From assembly GCF_023073415.1 (NCBI RefSeq), contig NZ_JADPJL010000023.1:124001-188000 (forward strand): a DNA stretch of 64,000 nucleotides. Direction: 5' to 3'. Each line of letters opens with the position of its first letter. Position 1 is the first letter of the stretch. Made by a program: the position numbers and the translations under genes. The notes beneath the pieces were generated by a model. The model saw nothing but the letters and a program-made list of their open reading frames with translations, had not been told where the DNA came from and ran no database searches. Positions 36,074 through 44,390 of the stretch are shown here, piece after piece. The DNA comes from Bradyrhizobium sp. 190. GTDB taxonomy: Bacteria; Pseudomonadota; Alphaproteobacteria; Rhizobiales; Xanthobacteraceae.

Positions 36074-36744
36074 GCGATCACCCCGGCATGGAGGTTCACC
36101 CGCCGGTCGAGCGTGGCGGCGAGCCTTTCGCTGTGGGTCACCATCAGAAAACCGCAGCCGCTGCGCGTCACCAGATCGCGCGCCAGCGCCAGCACCTCGT
36201 CCGCGGTGTCCTCGTCGAGATTGCCGGTCGGCTCGTCTGCAAGCAGCAGCAGCGGCTTTACGGCCAGTGCCCGCCCGATTGCGACGCGTTGCTGCTGGCC
36301 GCCGGACAATTGTTCGGGATAGCGTTTGAGGAAATTGCCGAGCCCGAGCCGCTCCACCAGTTCGCGGTGCCAGGCCGCGTCGTGACGGCCGGCGATGCGC
36401 GATTGGAAAACGAGGTTGTCTTCCACCGTGAGACTCGGAATCAGGTTGAATTGCTGAAACACCAGGCCGAGCCGGTCGCGGCGCAATTCCGCGCGCCCGG
36501 CATCGCTGAGTTCGCAGACCTGTGCATCGGCCAGCTTGATCTCGCCGCCATCGGCGGCATCGAGGCCTGCGATCAGATGCAAGAGTGTGCTCTTGCCACT
36601 GCCGGATTCACCCGTCAGCGCGACGCTCTCGCCCGCGGCGACCGTCAGGTTCACCCCGCGCAGCACCGCGACCTCTTCGCCGGCCGTGCGGTAGCTCTTC
36701 GTCAGGCCGGCCACATGAAGCACGTTGGAATTGCCGTTGGTCAT
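36070..36744 (-). CDS. ABC transporter ATP-binding protein (LolD/MacB-type)
   Basis: A 224-residue ATPase with Walker A GESGSGKST, Q-loop FQQFNLIPSLTVEDN, signature SGGQQQRVAIGRAL, Walker B LLLADEPTGNLD and switch His (MVTHSERLA). The PTGNLD run is characteristic of the LolD/MacB/FtsE subfamily that works with FtsX-type permeases. I start at the ATG at 36744; the frame is open to 36900, but the additional residues have no family similarity. The ribosome site is weak, so the start is uncertain. It is the first gene of the ATPase-permease-AttH unit. Confidence 0.85.
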   Translation of the reverse strand: MTNGNSNVLHVAGLTKSYRTAGEEVAVLRGVNLTVAAGESVALTGESGSGKSTLLHLIAGLDAADGGEIKLADAQVCELSDAGRAELRRDRLGLVFQQFNLIPSLTVEDNLVFQSRIAGRHDAAWHRELVERLGLGNFLKRYPEQLSGGQQQRVAIGRALAVKPLLLLADEPTGNLDEDTADEVLALARDLVTRSGCGFLMVTHSERLAATLDRRVNLHAGVIA

Positions 36745-37005
36745 GCGCGACGATGGACCGATCTGACCATGAAAATCCCCTGACGTGATGGCATGCAACA
36801 TATCAGGGCGGGCGCCCCGGATCACGGCTTCAATCGCGCCGCGACGTGATCGTGATCCGGTTGTAACGCGCGCCTGCCGCAGCAGCCAGCAGTTGCGCAA
36901 GCGGGCGCTCGCGGAAAATCACGGTTGCCTTGTCCGCGACCCCCCTTGTAGCATTGGAACCGGCCGATCCTACAGAGCCAGCAAAGGTAAACGGGGAAAC
37001 CAGCC

Positions 37006-38280
37006 ATGACCGCGCAACCGACGCCGAAGGGCGCCTGGAAGATTACCTTCCTGCTGTTCCTGTTCATGCTGGTGAACTTTGCCGATAAGATCGTGGTCGG
37101 CCTTGCCGGCGCGCCGATCATGGACGAACTGAAACTCTCGCCGGAACAGTTCGGCCTGCTCGGCTCCTCGTTCTTCTTCCTGTTTTCGATCTCGGCCATC
37201 GTCGTCGGCTTCATTGTCAACCGCATCGACACCCGCTGGGTGCTGCTCGCGATGGCGGTGATCTGGTCGGTGGCGCAGTTTCCGATGGTTGGCACCGTCA
37301 GTTTCACCACGCTGCTGATCTGCCGCATCATCCTCGGCGCCGGCGAGGGACCGGCATTTGCGGTGGCGGCGCACGCGCTCTACAAGTGGTTTCCCGACGA
37401 GAAGCGAACGCTGCCGACCGCCATTCTCTCGCAGGGCTCGGCTTTCGGCGTGATCCTGGCGGTGCCGGCGCTGAACTGGATCATCGTCAATCATAGCTGG
37501 CACTACGCCTTCGGCGCGCTCGGCGTGGTCGGCCTGATGTGGGTCGTGGCGTGGCTGGTGATGGGCAAGGAGGGGCCGTTGGTGCAGACGGTCGCGATGG
37601 CCGCAGCCGATCCGCGCGTTCCCTATTTCCAGCTCCTGACCTCGCGAACATTCATCGGCTGCGTTGCCGCCACCTTCGGCGCCTATTGGGCGCTATCGCT
37701 CGGGTTGACATGGTTTACGCCCTTCATCGTCAAGGGGCTCGGCTTCTCGCAAAAAGATGCGGGTTGGATATCGGTGCTGCCCTGGGTGTTCGGGGCAACC
37801 ATCGTGCTGCTGACCGGATGGATTTCGCAGGTGATGCTGACGCGCGGATACACGACGCGGGGCGCTCGTGGCGTGCTCGGCTCGGTGCCGCTGATCGTTG
37901 GCGGGTTGATCCTCGCCGTGCTGCCGTATGTCAACGGCGCGGGATGGCAGATCGCGTTCCTCGTGGTCGGCTCCGGACTCTGCGGCTCGATCTACGTGGT
38001 CTGCCCGCCGATGCTCGGCGAATTCACGCCGGTGCGGCAGCGCGGCGCCGTGATCGCGATCTACGGCGCGATCTACACGCTGGCAGGCATGATCGCGCCG
38101 TTCGTGATGGGCGCCGTGATCCAGAATGCGGCGGTGCCGCTCGACGGTTACATGACCGGTTTCACCATCAATGCGGTGGTGATGGTCGCGTCGGGCCTGC
38201 TCGGGCTGCTGCTGCTGTGGCCGAATACGGAGCGCGCAAGGCTGATGGCGCAAGCGGCGGTGCAACCGAAATTCGCGTGA
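37006..38280 (+). CDS. Major facilitator superfamily transporter (ACS-like)
   Basis: A 424-residue inner-membrane protein with 12 predicted helices. The first is LLFLFMLVNFADKIVVGLAG, in the style of anion:cation symporters, with Asp in NFADK. The loop between helices 2 and 3 has VGFIVNRIDTRWVLL. It should import an organic anion by proton symport. GGGGAAACC precedes the ATG. It is convergent with the amidohydrolase gene, separated by strong inverted repeats; it may import that enzyme's substrate (inference). Confidence 0.85.
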   Translation: MTAQPTPKGAWKITFLLFLFMLVNFADKIVVGLAGAPIMDELKLSPEQFGLLGSSFFFLFSISAIVVGFIVNRIDTRWVLLAMAVIWSVAQFPMVGTVSFTTLLICRIILGAGEGPAFAVAAHALYKWFPDEKRTLPTAILSQGSAFGVILAVPALNWIIVNHSWHYAFGALGVVGLMWVVAWLVMGKEGPLVQTVAMAAADPRVPYFQLLTSRTFIGCVAATFGAYWALSLGLTWFTPFIVKGLGFSQKDAGWISVLPWVFGATIVLLTGWISQVMLTRGYTTRGARGVLGSVPLIVGGLILAVLPYVNGAGWQIAFLVVGSGLCGSIYVVCPPMLGEFTPVRQRGAVIAIYGAIYTLAGMIAPFVMGAVIQNAAVPLDGYMTGFTINAVVMVASGLLGLLLLWPNTERARLMAQAAVQPKFA

Positions 38281-38289
38281 ATCCGCGAG

Positions 38290-38480
38290 TTACGCGTAGG
38301 AGCGAAGCGACGCTTCACCCGCCCCTTGAGGGGGCGGTCGGCTCACATGGAGCGCAGCGCAATGTGAGACGGGGCGGGGTGACGGTCTCTCAACTCGGAG
38401 ACTGTTGGACGTTGAGAGACCGTCACCCCACCTCGGTTCGCATTTCATGCGAACCGATCCTCCCCCTCCAGGGGAGGATG
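38290..38480. repeat. Composite of long inverted repeats between convergent genes
   Basis: The arms at 38376-38394 and 38411-38429 (GGGGTGACGGTCTCTCAAC and its complement) match over 19 bases around a 16-base loop. CGGTTCGCAT-TTC-ATGCGAACCG (38434-38456) is a second perfect hairpin and ATCCTCCCCC...GGGGAGGAT a third. It fills the whole 204-base gap between the MFS and amidohydrolase genes and is likely a repeat element that also ends both transcripts. Confidence 0.85.
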
Positions 38481-38484
38481 AAGC

Positions 38485-40227
38485 TCAACTCGCCGCCGCA
38501 TCGAACTGCGGCTTGCTCCCCTGCGCGCCGCGCACCAGTTTGCCCGGGCGGGCGCCGGTGGCCTTGCCGCCGCGCTGCGTCACCACGCCGGAGACGATGG
38601 TGGCCTCATAGCCGTCGACCTGTTGCATCAGGCGGCGGCCGCCTACGGGGAGATCGTAATGCACCTTCGGCGGATGCAGATGCAGCCGGTCGTAGTCGAT
38701 CACGTTGACGTCGGCCTTGAAGCCGGGGGCGATCACGCCGCGATCGTAGAGGCCGACCGAGAGTGCGGTCTTGCGCGATTGCGCCGCGATCACGAAGGGG
38801 ATCGAGAGTTTTTCGCCGCGGGTGCGGTCGCGCGTCCAGTGTGTAAGGAGATAGGTCGGGAAGCTGGCGTCGCAGATGATGCCGCAATGCGCGCCGCCGT
38901 CGGAGAGCCCCGGCACGGCATTGGGATCGCGCAGCATCTCTCGCGTCGCATCGAGATTGCCGTCGGCATAGTTGAGGAACGGCACATAAAGCATGCCGCG
39001 GCCTTCGTCCGTCAGCATCGCGTCATAGGCGAGTTCTTCCGGCTGCCGGCCCTGGCGCTTCGCTTGCGCGCCCAGCGTATTTTCTGGCGGCTGTTCGTAA
39101 TCCGGCGGATTGCCGAGCAGGTACATCTTGTCGTAGTTCGGCCGGAAGAACAGCGGATCGTCGGTCGCGGTGGCGTGCTCGCTCAGGATGGCTTTCCGTA
39201 CGTCCGGCTGGCGCAGGCGCGCGAGCCGCTCGGTGAGGGGCAGATGCGCGATCGCCTGGTAGCTCGGATGGGTCTGGAACGGGTTGCGCGACAACTCCAG
39301 CCCGAGCATCAGCCCGACCGGGCGGGCGGCGATCTGCGCGGTGATCGACAGGCCGCGCGCGGAAGCGTCTCTGATCGTGTCGAACGTCTGGCGCCAGCGC
39401 TGCGGCGCCTTGTCGTTCTGCGTGATCGAGAACGAGACCGGGATCTTGGTGTTCTCCGCCACCCGCAGCATCATCGGCAGGTCTTCGTCGATACCGGAGA
39501 GATCGAGCACGAACTGAAAGACGCTGCGGCCTTGCGCATGCATCGCCGCCGCAATCGCGGTCAGCTCATCCTCGCCGGCCTTTAGAGTGGGTGTAAAATC
39601 GCCGGTCGAGGTGCGGTGGTTGAGCGTGCGCGACGTCGAAAAGCCGAGCGCGCCTGATCGCACGGCATCGGCAGCCAAAGCTGCCATCGCCTTGTTGTCT
39701 TCGGGCGTGGACGGATCGCGCCGCGCGCCGCGTTCGCCCATCACGTAGACGCGCAGCGCGGCGTGTGGCAGTTGCGCGCCGATATCCATGTCGAAGCTTC
39801 GCTTCGACAGCCACTCCATGTAATCCGGAAAGCTTTCCCAGGCCCAGGGAATGCCGGCGCTCAGCACCGGCTCGGGGATATCTTCCACGCCTTCCATCAA
39901 CTGGATCAGCCTGACATGGTCGGCTGGGCGGCACGGTGCGAAACCGACGCCGCAATTGCCCATGATCGCGGTAGTGACGCCGTTCTGCGAGGAGGGCGTG
40001 ATGTCCTGGCTCCAGGTGACCTGGCCGTCATAGTGGGTGTGGACGTCGACAAAGCCCGGCGTGACCAGTCTGCCCTTGGCGTCGATCTCTTCCTTGCCCT
40101 TCGCTGCAACCTTGCCGACTTCGGTGATGCGACCGCCGGATATTGCCACATCGGCTTCGAACAATTCGCCACCCTTGCCATCGGCAACGGTGCCGCCGCG
40201 GATCACGAAGTCGGGGGTCGAGGTCAT
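38485..40227 (-). CDS. Amidohydrolase family protein, N-acyl-D-amino acid deacylase (D-aminoacylase)-like
   Basis: A 580-residue metal-dependent hydrolase. The N-terminal beta-sandwich strand (DFVIRGGTVADGKGGELFEA) leads to the metal-binding VDVHTHYDGQ motif (about residues 60-69), then a TIM barrel with MGNCGVGFAPCRP, typical of D-aminoacylases, and GLSDGGAHCGI near the C-terminal metal aspartate. It should release the free amino acid from N-acyl-D-amino acids or act on a related cyclic amide. The start is the ATG at 40227 with GGAAG before it; an ATG at 40236 is in frame. It is followed upstream by an MFS gene (40325) on the same strand, a likely partner in uptake. Confidence 0.82.
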   Translation of the reverse strand: MTSTPDFVIRGGTVADGKGGELFEADVAISGGRITEVGKVAAKGKEEIDAKGRLVTPGFVDVHTHYDGQVTWSQDITPSSQNGVTTAIMGNCGVGFAPCRPADHVRLIQLMEGVEDIPEPVLSAGIPWAWESFPDYMEWLSKRSFDMDIGAQLPHAALRVYVMGERGARRDPSTPEDNKAMAALAADAVRSGALGFSTSRTLNHRTSTGDFTPTLKAGEDELTAIAAAMHAQGRSVFQFVLDLSGIDEDLPMMLRVAENTKIPVSFSITQNDKAPQRWRQTFDTIRDASARGLSITAQIAARPVGLMLGLELSRNPFQTHPSYQAIAHLPLTERLARLRQPDVRKAILSEHATATDDPLFFRPNYDKMYLLGNPPDYEQPPENTLGAQAKRQGRQPEELAYDAMLTDEGRGMLYVPFLNYADGNLDATREMLRDPNAVPGLSDGGAHCGIICDASFPTYLLTHWTRDRTRGEKLSIPFVIAAQSRKTALSVGLYDRGVIAPGFKADVNVIDYDRLHLHPPKVHYDLPVGGRRLMQQVDGYEATIVSGVVTQRGGKATGARPGKLVRGAQGSKPQFDAAAS

Positions 40228-40324
40228 GGCTTCCATCCCGGTTCTGGTTTTGTTGGCGCATCATCCGACGCTGTCAGATGCTGTCAACCGCCGCCGATGA
40301 GGCTCAGGAATGCGTCACCGGCGT

Positions 40325-41539
40325 CTACGCCTTGATGGGTTCCGCCGGCTTGCGGTCGGTGACCAGCGCCAGCAGCACGGTCAGGACCATGAAAGCGACG
40401 GACGCGCCGAACACCCAGTGCGGCAGGCTCTGATCCATGATCCAGCCGAACAATAGCGGGCTGAGGATGCCGCTGAAATTGAAGCCGGTGGAGACGATGC
40501 CGAACGCGCGGCCCGCTGCGCCTGCCGGTGCGGCGTTGCGGACCAGCATGTCGCGCGAGGGCGCGATGACGCCGCCGAGGAATCCGGCCAGCCCCATCGC
40601 GACGGTCAGCACGGCCGGCGGCAGGTTGATCGTCGCAATGACTGATATGATGACGGCGTTGATCGCAAAGCACGCTGCGGCGACATTGCCGTGCCGCTGG
40701 GTACGGTCCGCGAGATAGCCGCCGGCCAGCACGCCGGCCGCGCTGGCGCCGAGAAAGGCGGTGAGCGCGATATTGGCGGCGGAGAATGTCACGCCATAGC
40801 CGCTCATCAGCGCGACGACGCCAAAATTGCTGATGCCGGCATTGGACAGGCCGAGCAGCATGAAGAAGATCGTCAGCACGATGATGGCCGGTGTGACGAT
40901 GCTCTGCTGCGGTGCCAGCGTGCCATCGGTGTTGCGATCGGCTGAACTCGCATCGGGAATTCTGACCGCGATCAATAGCAGCGCCACAACGGGGCCGACA
41001 GCGCCGGCCACGATCAGCGCGCCGAGCCCGCCGACGGTTGCCACCAGCGCGGCCATGATCGCTGGCGCCACCGCGCCACCCAGGAAGCCTGCAAAGGTGT
41101 GGATCGAAAACGCCCGGCCCATCCGCGCTTCGTCCATATGCGTCGACAGGATCGCATAGTTGCACGGGTGATAGACGCTGTTGGCAAGGCCGAGCAGTGC
41201 GGCGCAGACGATCAGCGAAACGTAGCTCAGGTGCAGGCCGAGCATGATCAGCGCGAGGCCGCCGATGGTGAGGCCGATCAGCAGGACTTTTCGCGCGCCG
41301 ATATGGTCGGCGAGATAGCCGATCGGCGCCTGCGTCAGGCCGGAGACGACGCCGAATACGGTCAGCGCGAAACCGAGCTCGATATAGCCGACGCCGAGTT
41401 GTTCTTTAAGGAACGGAAACAGCATCGGCAGCACGAAGAGATGGAAATGGCTGACCCAATGGGCGACCGAAATCGCAGCGAGCGTGCGCAGCGAAGTATC
41501 CGCTTTAGCTTGTCGCGGTGCGGCCAGAATGTCGACCAT
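40325..41539 (-). CDS. Major facilitator superfamily transporter
   Basis: A 404-residue protein with 12 predicted helices. LAAISVAHWVSHFHLFVLPM (about residues 22-41) forms the first and contains conserved polar residues; GYLADHIGARKVLL is the canonical MFS loop 2-3 motif and GYLADRTQRHG the matching motif in the second half. The family resembles fosmidomycin-resistance/sugar-type exporters, but the substrate cannot be assigned. It is 97 bases upstream of the amidohydrolase, on the same strand, and may be in the same operon. Confidence 0.82.
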   Translation of the reverse strand: MVDILAAPRQAKADTSLRTLAAISVAHWVSHFHLFVLPMLFPFLKEQLGVGYIELGFALTVFGVVSGLTQAPIGYLADHIGARKVLLIGLTIGGLALIMLGLHLSYVSLIVCAALLGLANSVYHPCNYAILSTHMDEARMGRAFSIHTFAGFLGGAVAPAIMAALVATVGGLGALIVAGAVGPVVALLLIAVRIPDASSADRNTDGTLAPQQSIVTPAIIVLTIFFMLLGLSNAGISNFGVVALMSGYGVTFSAANIALTAFLGASAAGVLAGGYLADRTQRHGNVAAACFAINAVIISVIATINLPPAVLTVAMGLAGFLGGVIAPSRDMLVRNAAPAGAAGRAFGIVSTGFNFSGILSPLLFGWIMDQSLPHWVFGASVAFMVLTVLLALVTDRKPAEPIKA

Positions 41540-41808
41540 GTCAGCTCAAAATCCCGTGTCTCTTACGGCCCGGCTGGGCACGGGCGAAAATATCGTCCAG
41601 CCGTTATTTGTCCATGAATGCCGTTGCATAGCTGCCCCGGCGGAGCGCAGGGACACGCATTGAATCGGAAGACAAAAGCGGTCCGGCGCGGCAATGATCC
41701 GATATGCTGGTTTTCAGCGATCAAACTCGCGCGTAGCGGTTTCGGTGCGCATCTGCTCGATTTGAAGAGCATTCGTGTGATCGAAGCGGAGAGGTTTGGC
41801 GCGTGAGT

Positions 41809-41904
41809 CGTAGGGTGGGCAAAGGCGCTCTTGCGCCGTGCCCACCATCTATCCTAGACCGCGATCCTGAATGGTGGGCACGCTTACGCTTTGCCCATCC
41901 TACG
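41809..41904. repeat. Dispersed palindromic repeat, copy 4
   Basis: CGTAGGGTGGGCAAAGGCGC pairs with the terminal GCTTTGCCCATCCTACG, and GTGCCCACCAT with ATGGTGGGCAC. The rest of the 377-base gap 41540-41916 shows no supported gene; a 62-codon frame at 41618-41806 has no ribosome site or family resemblance. Confidence 0.92.
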
Positions 41905-41916
41905 AAGTACCAGCCG

Positions 41917-42081
41917 CTACAACGGCTCATCATCATTGCCGTGGCGGTCGCGCTTCGGCGTGGTGAAGTCGCCGTCCTCGTAGTCGTCATCCTCGATCGG
42001 CGCACGCTCCGGTTTTTTCGGCTTGTCGTCGCCTTGCTTCGGAGGCGCGGGAGGCTCGTTCTTCCTGCCGGTTCCGCCCAT
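41917..42081 (-). CDS. Small acidic-tailed hypothetical protein (54 residues)
   Basis: A short frame: ATG at 42081, TAG at 41917-41919. The protein is low-complexity: a Gly/Pro/Lys-rich first half (MGGTGRKNEPPAPP, then KPKKPERAP) and an acidic stretch (IEDDDYEDGDFTTPKRDRHG) near the end. No fold or function is recognised. Codon use is alphaproteobacterial with a strong third-position GC bias. It opens a run of small genes (41917-43145). The coding call is supported by composition and by a clean start and stop, not by homology. Confidence 0.6.
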   Translation of the reverse strand: MGGTGRKNEPPAPPKQGDDKPKKPERAPIEDDDYEDGDFTTPKRDRHGNDDEPL

Positions 42082-42247
42082 GTGATGCCTTTTGCCGGAT
42101 CAATCGGCGTTTGCGCTGCATGCCGATTCGGAGTATCGGCATGATCTCAATCTGATTGGGTTTGGCCGGCATGTTAGCGCTGACCACAAGAACTTTCCTG
42201 CCCTTTTTGCGGCGTTCAGTCCAAAAGGGCCTTCACACGGAGCCAGC

Positions 42248-42490
42248 ATGAAGAAGCCCCGCCCTGCGGCGGACGAACCGCAGCCGCGCAAAACCATCCG
42301 CGCCGACAAGGCGCCGACCACCGGTTACTCGCTGGTGGTGGATGGTCATTTCAAATCGCATCACGACACGGTTGAGGCCGCCGAAGAGGCGGGCATGGCC
42401 TTGAAGAACCGATTTCAGATGCTTCAGGTTCAGGTCTACGATGCCGAGAACAAGACGCGTTCGATGATCGATTGGCCGGGGCCGGCGTAA
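42248..42490 (+). CDS. Small hypothetical protein (80 residues)
   Basis: A compact protein with a basic N-terminus (MKKPRPAADEPQPRKTIRAD) followed by a folded-looking part: TGYSLVVDGHFKSHHDTVEA and ALKNRFQMLQVQVYDAEN, ending MIDWPGPA. The alternation of strand and helix suggests a single small alpha/beta domain (about residues 25-75). CACGGAGCC lies just before the ATG. No family is recognised. The frame is open upstream to 42092, but the better ribosome site decides for 42248. Its neighbours are also small genes without known function. Confidence 0.65.
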   Translation: MKKPRPAADEPQPRKTIRADKAPTTGYSLVVDGHFKSHHDTVEAAEEAGMALKNRFQMLQVQVYDAENKTRSMIDWPGPA

Positions 42491-42526
42491 CGCTGCGGAT
42501 ATCCGACGTTACTTTTCGTCACGGCC

Positions 42527-42573
42527 GGGCAAAAGCGCGAAGCGCGTCTTCGCGCTTTAGCCTGGGTATGACG
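42527..42573. repeat. Short copy of the GTCATGCCCGGGC repeat family
   Basis: CGTCACGGCCGGGC, then AAAAGCGCGAAGCGCGTCTT and CGCGCTTT. The inner AAAGCGCGAAGCGCGTCTTC is shared with 10053-10164. It sits between convergent small genes. Confidence 0.75.
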
Positions 42574-42608
42574 AGACACCCGCAAGAGTCCTACCTAAGA
42601 GTCCTGCC

Positions 42609-42899
42609 TCAGGTTCGCCGTCCGCCGTTCTGCTGGCTCGCCAGCCAGTCGGACAGGGCCACCGGCTTCTCGTTCGACCGCTTGGCACCGGCGGGCGCCT
42701 TCTTTGCGGCCTTCGCGGCGGGAGCACGTTGCGGCTCGGCTGCCTCGCGCGCGAGGCGCAACGCCTTCAGCTTCGCCATATTGTCGAGCACAGCCTTGGC
42801 GCTGGCGTCGCGTTCGGCCTTGCCGGATCTCGCGTCCTGGGCGGCCCTTGCCACCTTGTCGGCGCGGGCCTGGGCGCGATCACGATCTTCTTTCGTCAT
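42609..42899 (-). CDS. Small Ala/Lys-rich hypothetical protein, paralogue of the next upstream gene
   Basis: A 96-residue, highly charged helical protein. It opens MTKEDRDRAQARADKVARAA and contains LKALRLAREAA (about residues 44-54), also present in modified form as LRALRLAKEAA in the neighbouring protein. The C-terminal half is Lys/Ala/Pro-rich (AAKAAKKAPAGAKRS), in the style of histone H1-like tails, and ends in ALSDWLASQQNGGRR. Six bases separate it from the upstream paralogue, so they are cotranscribed. No function is known; DNA or RNA binding is a guess from charge. Confidence 0.65.
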   Translation of the reverse strand: MTKEDRDRAQARADKVARAAQDARSGKAERDASAKAVLDNMAKLKALRLAREAAEPQRAPAAKAAKKAPAGAKRSNEKPVALSDWLASQQNGGRRT

Positions 42900-42905
42900 T
42901 TCGGG

Positions 42906-43145
42906 TCAGCCTCTTTTCGCAGCCTTGGTCTTGGCCTTGCTTTTGACCACAGGTTCCGGCGGGTTTTCACGGTCGGCCGCTTCCTTTGCCAGACGGAGCG
43001 CGCGCAACTTCTCGGTCCGCTTTCGGATCGCGATGTCGGCGGCCGCGATCTCGGCCATCGCCTTGATGCCTTCGACTTCCTGGGTGCGCTTGCGATTCAG
43101 CCTGATTTCTTTCAGTTCCGCGGCGCTCTTCGGCTCATCGTCCAT
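42906..43145 (-). CDS. Small Ala/Lys-rich hypothetical protein, tandem paralogue
   Basis: A 79-residue protein predicted to be helical and charged. MDDEPKSAAELKEIRLNRKR leads to EIAAADIAIRKRTEKLRALR, and the tail is Lys-rich (VVKSKAKTKAAKRG). It shares the central LRALRLAKEAA block with the gene just downstream, suggesting duplication. It is the first gene of this two-gene unit. No family assignment is possible by eye. Confidence 0.65.
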   Translation of the reverse strand: MDDEPKSAAELKEIRLNRKRTQEVEGIKAMAEIAAADIAIRKRTEKLRALRLAKEAADRENPPEPVVKSKAKTKAAKRG

Positions 43146-43259
43146 GTCATACCTCTGAAATCACGACAGATATCGTCGAGCGGTTTTGGGGCGGTTTACC
43201 ACGGATCCGGGCGCAGAGGATGTTATTTTCGGTCGAAAAAGGCGCACTTTCTTGTCAAA

Positions 43260-44264
43260 TCAGCCCTCCTGATGAAGGGCCGCTTCGTCGTCGGCCTCGT
43301 CTGGGGCCGCAGAATCGAAGCTCGCAAGCCAGGCGGTCAGCGCCGCTGACGCATGTCCCTGCGACTTCATCTGCCGCAACGCAATGCGGACGCTGATCCG
43401 GCCATGGCGGTCACCGGCCACCGCCATGGGCGGCTCGCCGGCCAACACCGCATCGACCACCCGCCGCTTGGCCGCAAGTGCCACGGGATCGCCGCACGTG
43501 GCCATCATCGCCTGAAAGGCATGATGGTGCGTGGCGTCGAACGGCCGGGCCTCACCCAGGCCGTCCCGCGCCGGATGCGGCGGATAGAGATGGGCGCAGG
43601 GAACGAGACCTTCAGGGACCGGCTCGGTGGCAGGATGGGTGCGGCCACTTTTCAAAAGCCTCGGCAGCACATGGGTGTGGGGGCCCTCCGGGCTCTTGCC
43701 CGACGGCGGCGGGATCGGCTGATAGACCTCGATGCGGCCGAGCCGGCTGATGAAGACACGGTGCGGATTGGCCACGAGGATCATGGCCATGGCGGGATTG
43801 CCGGGTTCGAATACGGCGCGGCCGGTGTGCTCACGCAATCGCGCGGCGAGGACGTGATCGCTGATGCGGACGCAGAAATCCGCCTGCAGCCCGCCAAGGC
43901 CGAGATCGAACAGAACGGAATCCCGATCTTCCTCCCGCGGTGCATGATGATCGGGGCCGATCTCGGTCAGCGCAACGCGCTGGTTCATGGCGCAATCATG
44001 CGTTGGTAGGCAAAGTGCGACCCTTTGATTCCACCCGGTTTTGGTGATGCCCTCCGACGCGAAGGCGCGGATGGCAGCATGCGGTTTGAGGGCGATACCG
44101 CCACGCGGTGTCACGGCCGAAACGACTTCAGCCGACTGGACGAGGCGTACTGTCTCGTCGCGGTCGCGCGAAAATTCGGCGATGGCGCCGAAGGTGCCGA
44201 GGCTCCATTGCGTATCGGGATTGGATATTTCCCGCTGCAGGAGATCGATGGCTGCGGCGCTCAT
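43260..44264 (-). CDS. DUF6925-like hypothetical protein
   Basis: A 334-residue protein without signal peptide or membrane helix. The beginning LQREISNPDTQWSLGTFGAI and the stretch VFEPGNPAMAMILVANPHRVFISRLG are distinctive. I recognise it as resembling an uncharacterised family (DUF6925) and know of no assigned activity. It lies 126 bases downstream of the TonB-dependent receptor gene on the same strand, with no obvious terminator between, so it may share the control of the cobalamin riboswitch. A role in B12 or corrinoid handling is a context inference only. Confidence 0.6.
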   Translation of the reverse strand: MSAAAIDLLQREISNPDTQWSLGTFGAIAEFSRDRDETVRLVQSAEVVSAVTPRGGIALKPHAAIRAFASEGITKTGWNQRVALCLPTHDCAMNQRVALTEIGPDHHAPREEDRDSVLFDLGLGGLQADFCVRISDHVLAARLREHTGRAVFEPGNPAMAMILVANPHRVFISRLGRIEVYQPIPPPSGKSPEGPHTHVLPRLLKSGRTHPATEPVPEGLVPCAHLYPPHPARDGLGEARPFDATHHHAFQAMMATCGDPVALAAKRRVVDAVLAGEPPMAVAGDRHGRISVRIALRQMKSQGHASAALTAWLASFDSAAPDEADDEAALHQEG

Positions 44265-44390
44265 CGCCGCCTGCGGAATGGAAGTGGTTCAGGCATGAAA
44301 GGACATTCTCCCTGGCAATGCCAAAGGAGAATACCGTCTGGTCAGGTCAGGACAAGCCGGTCCGGCGGGAAGCCAAACCGGCCGCTCCGG

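Noticed and set aside
41618..41806. A possible 62-codon plus-strand gene in the gap before the dispersed repeat
   Set aside because: No ribosome site and no resemblance to a family; part of an otherwise featureless intergenic region.
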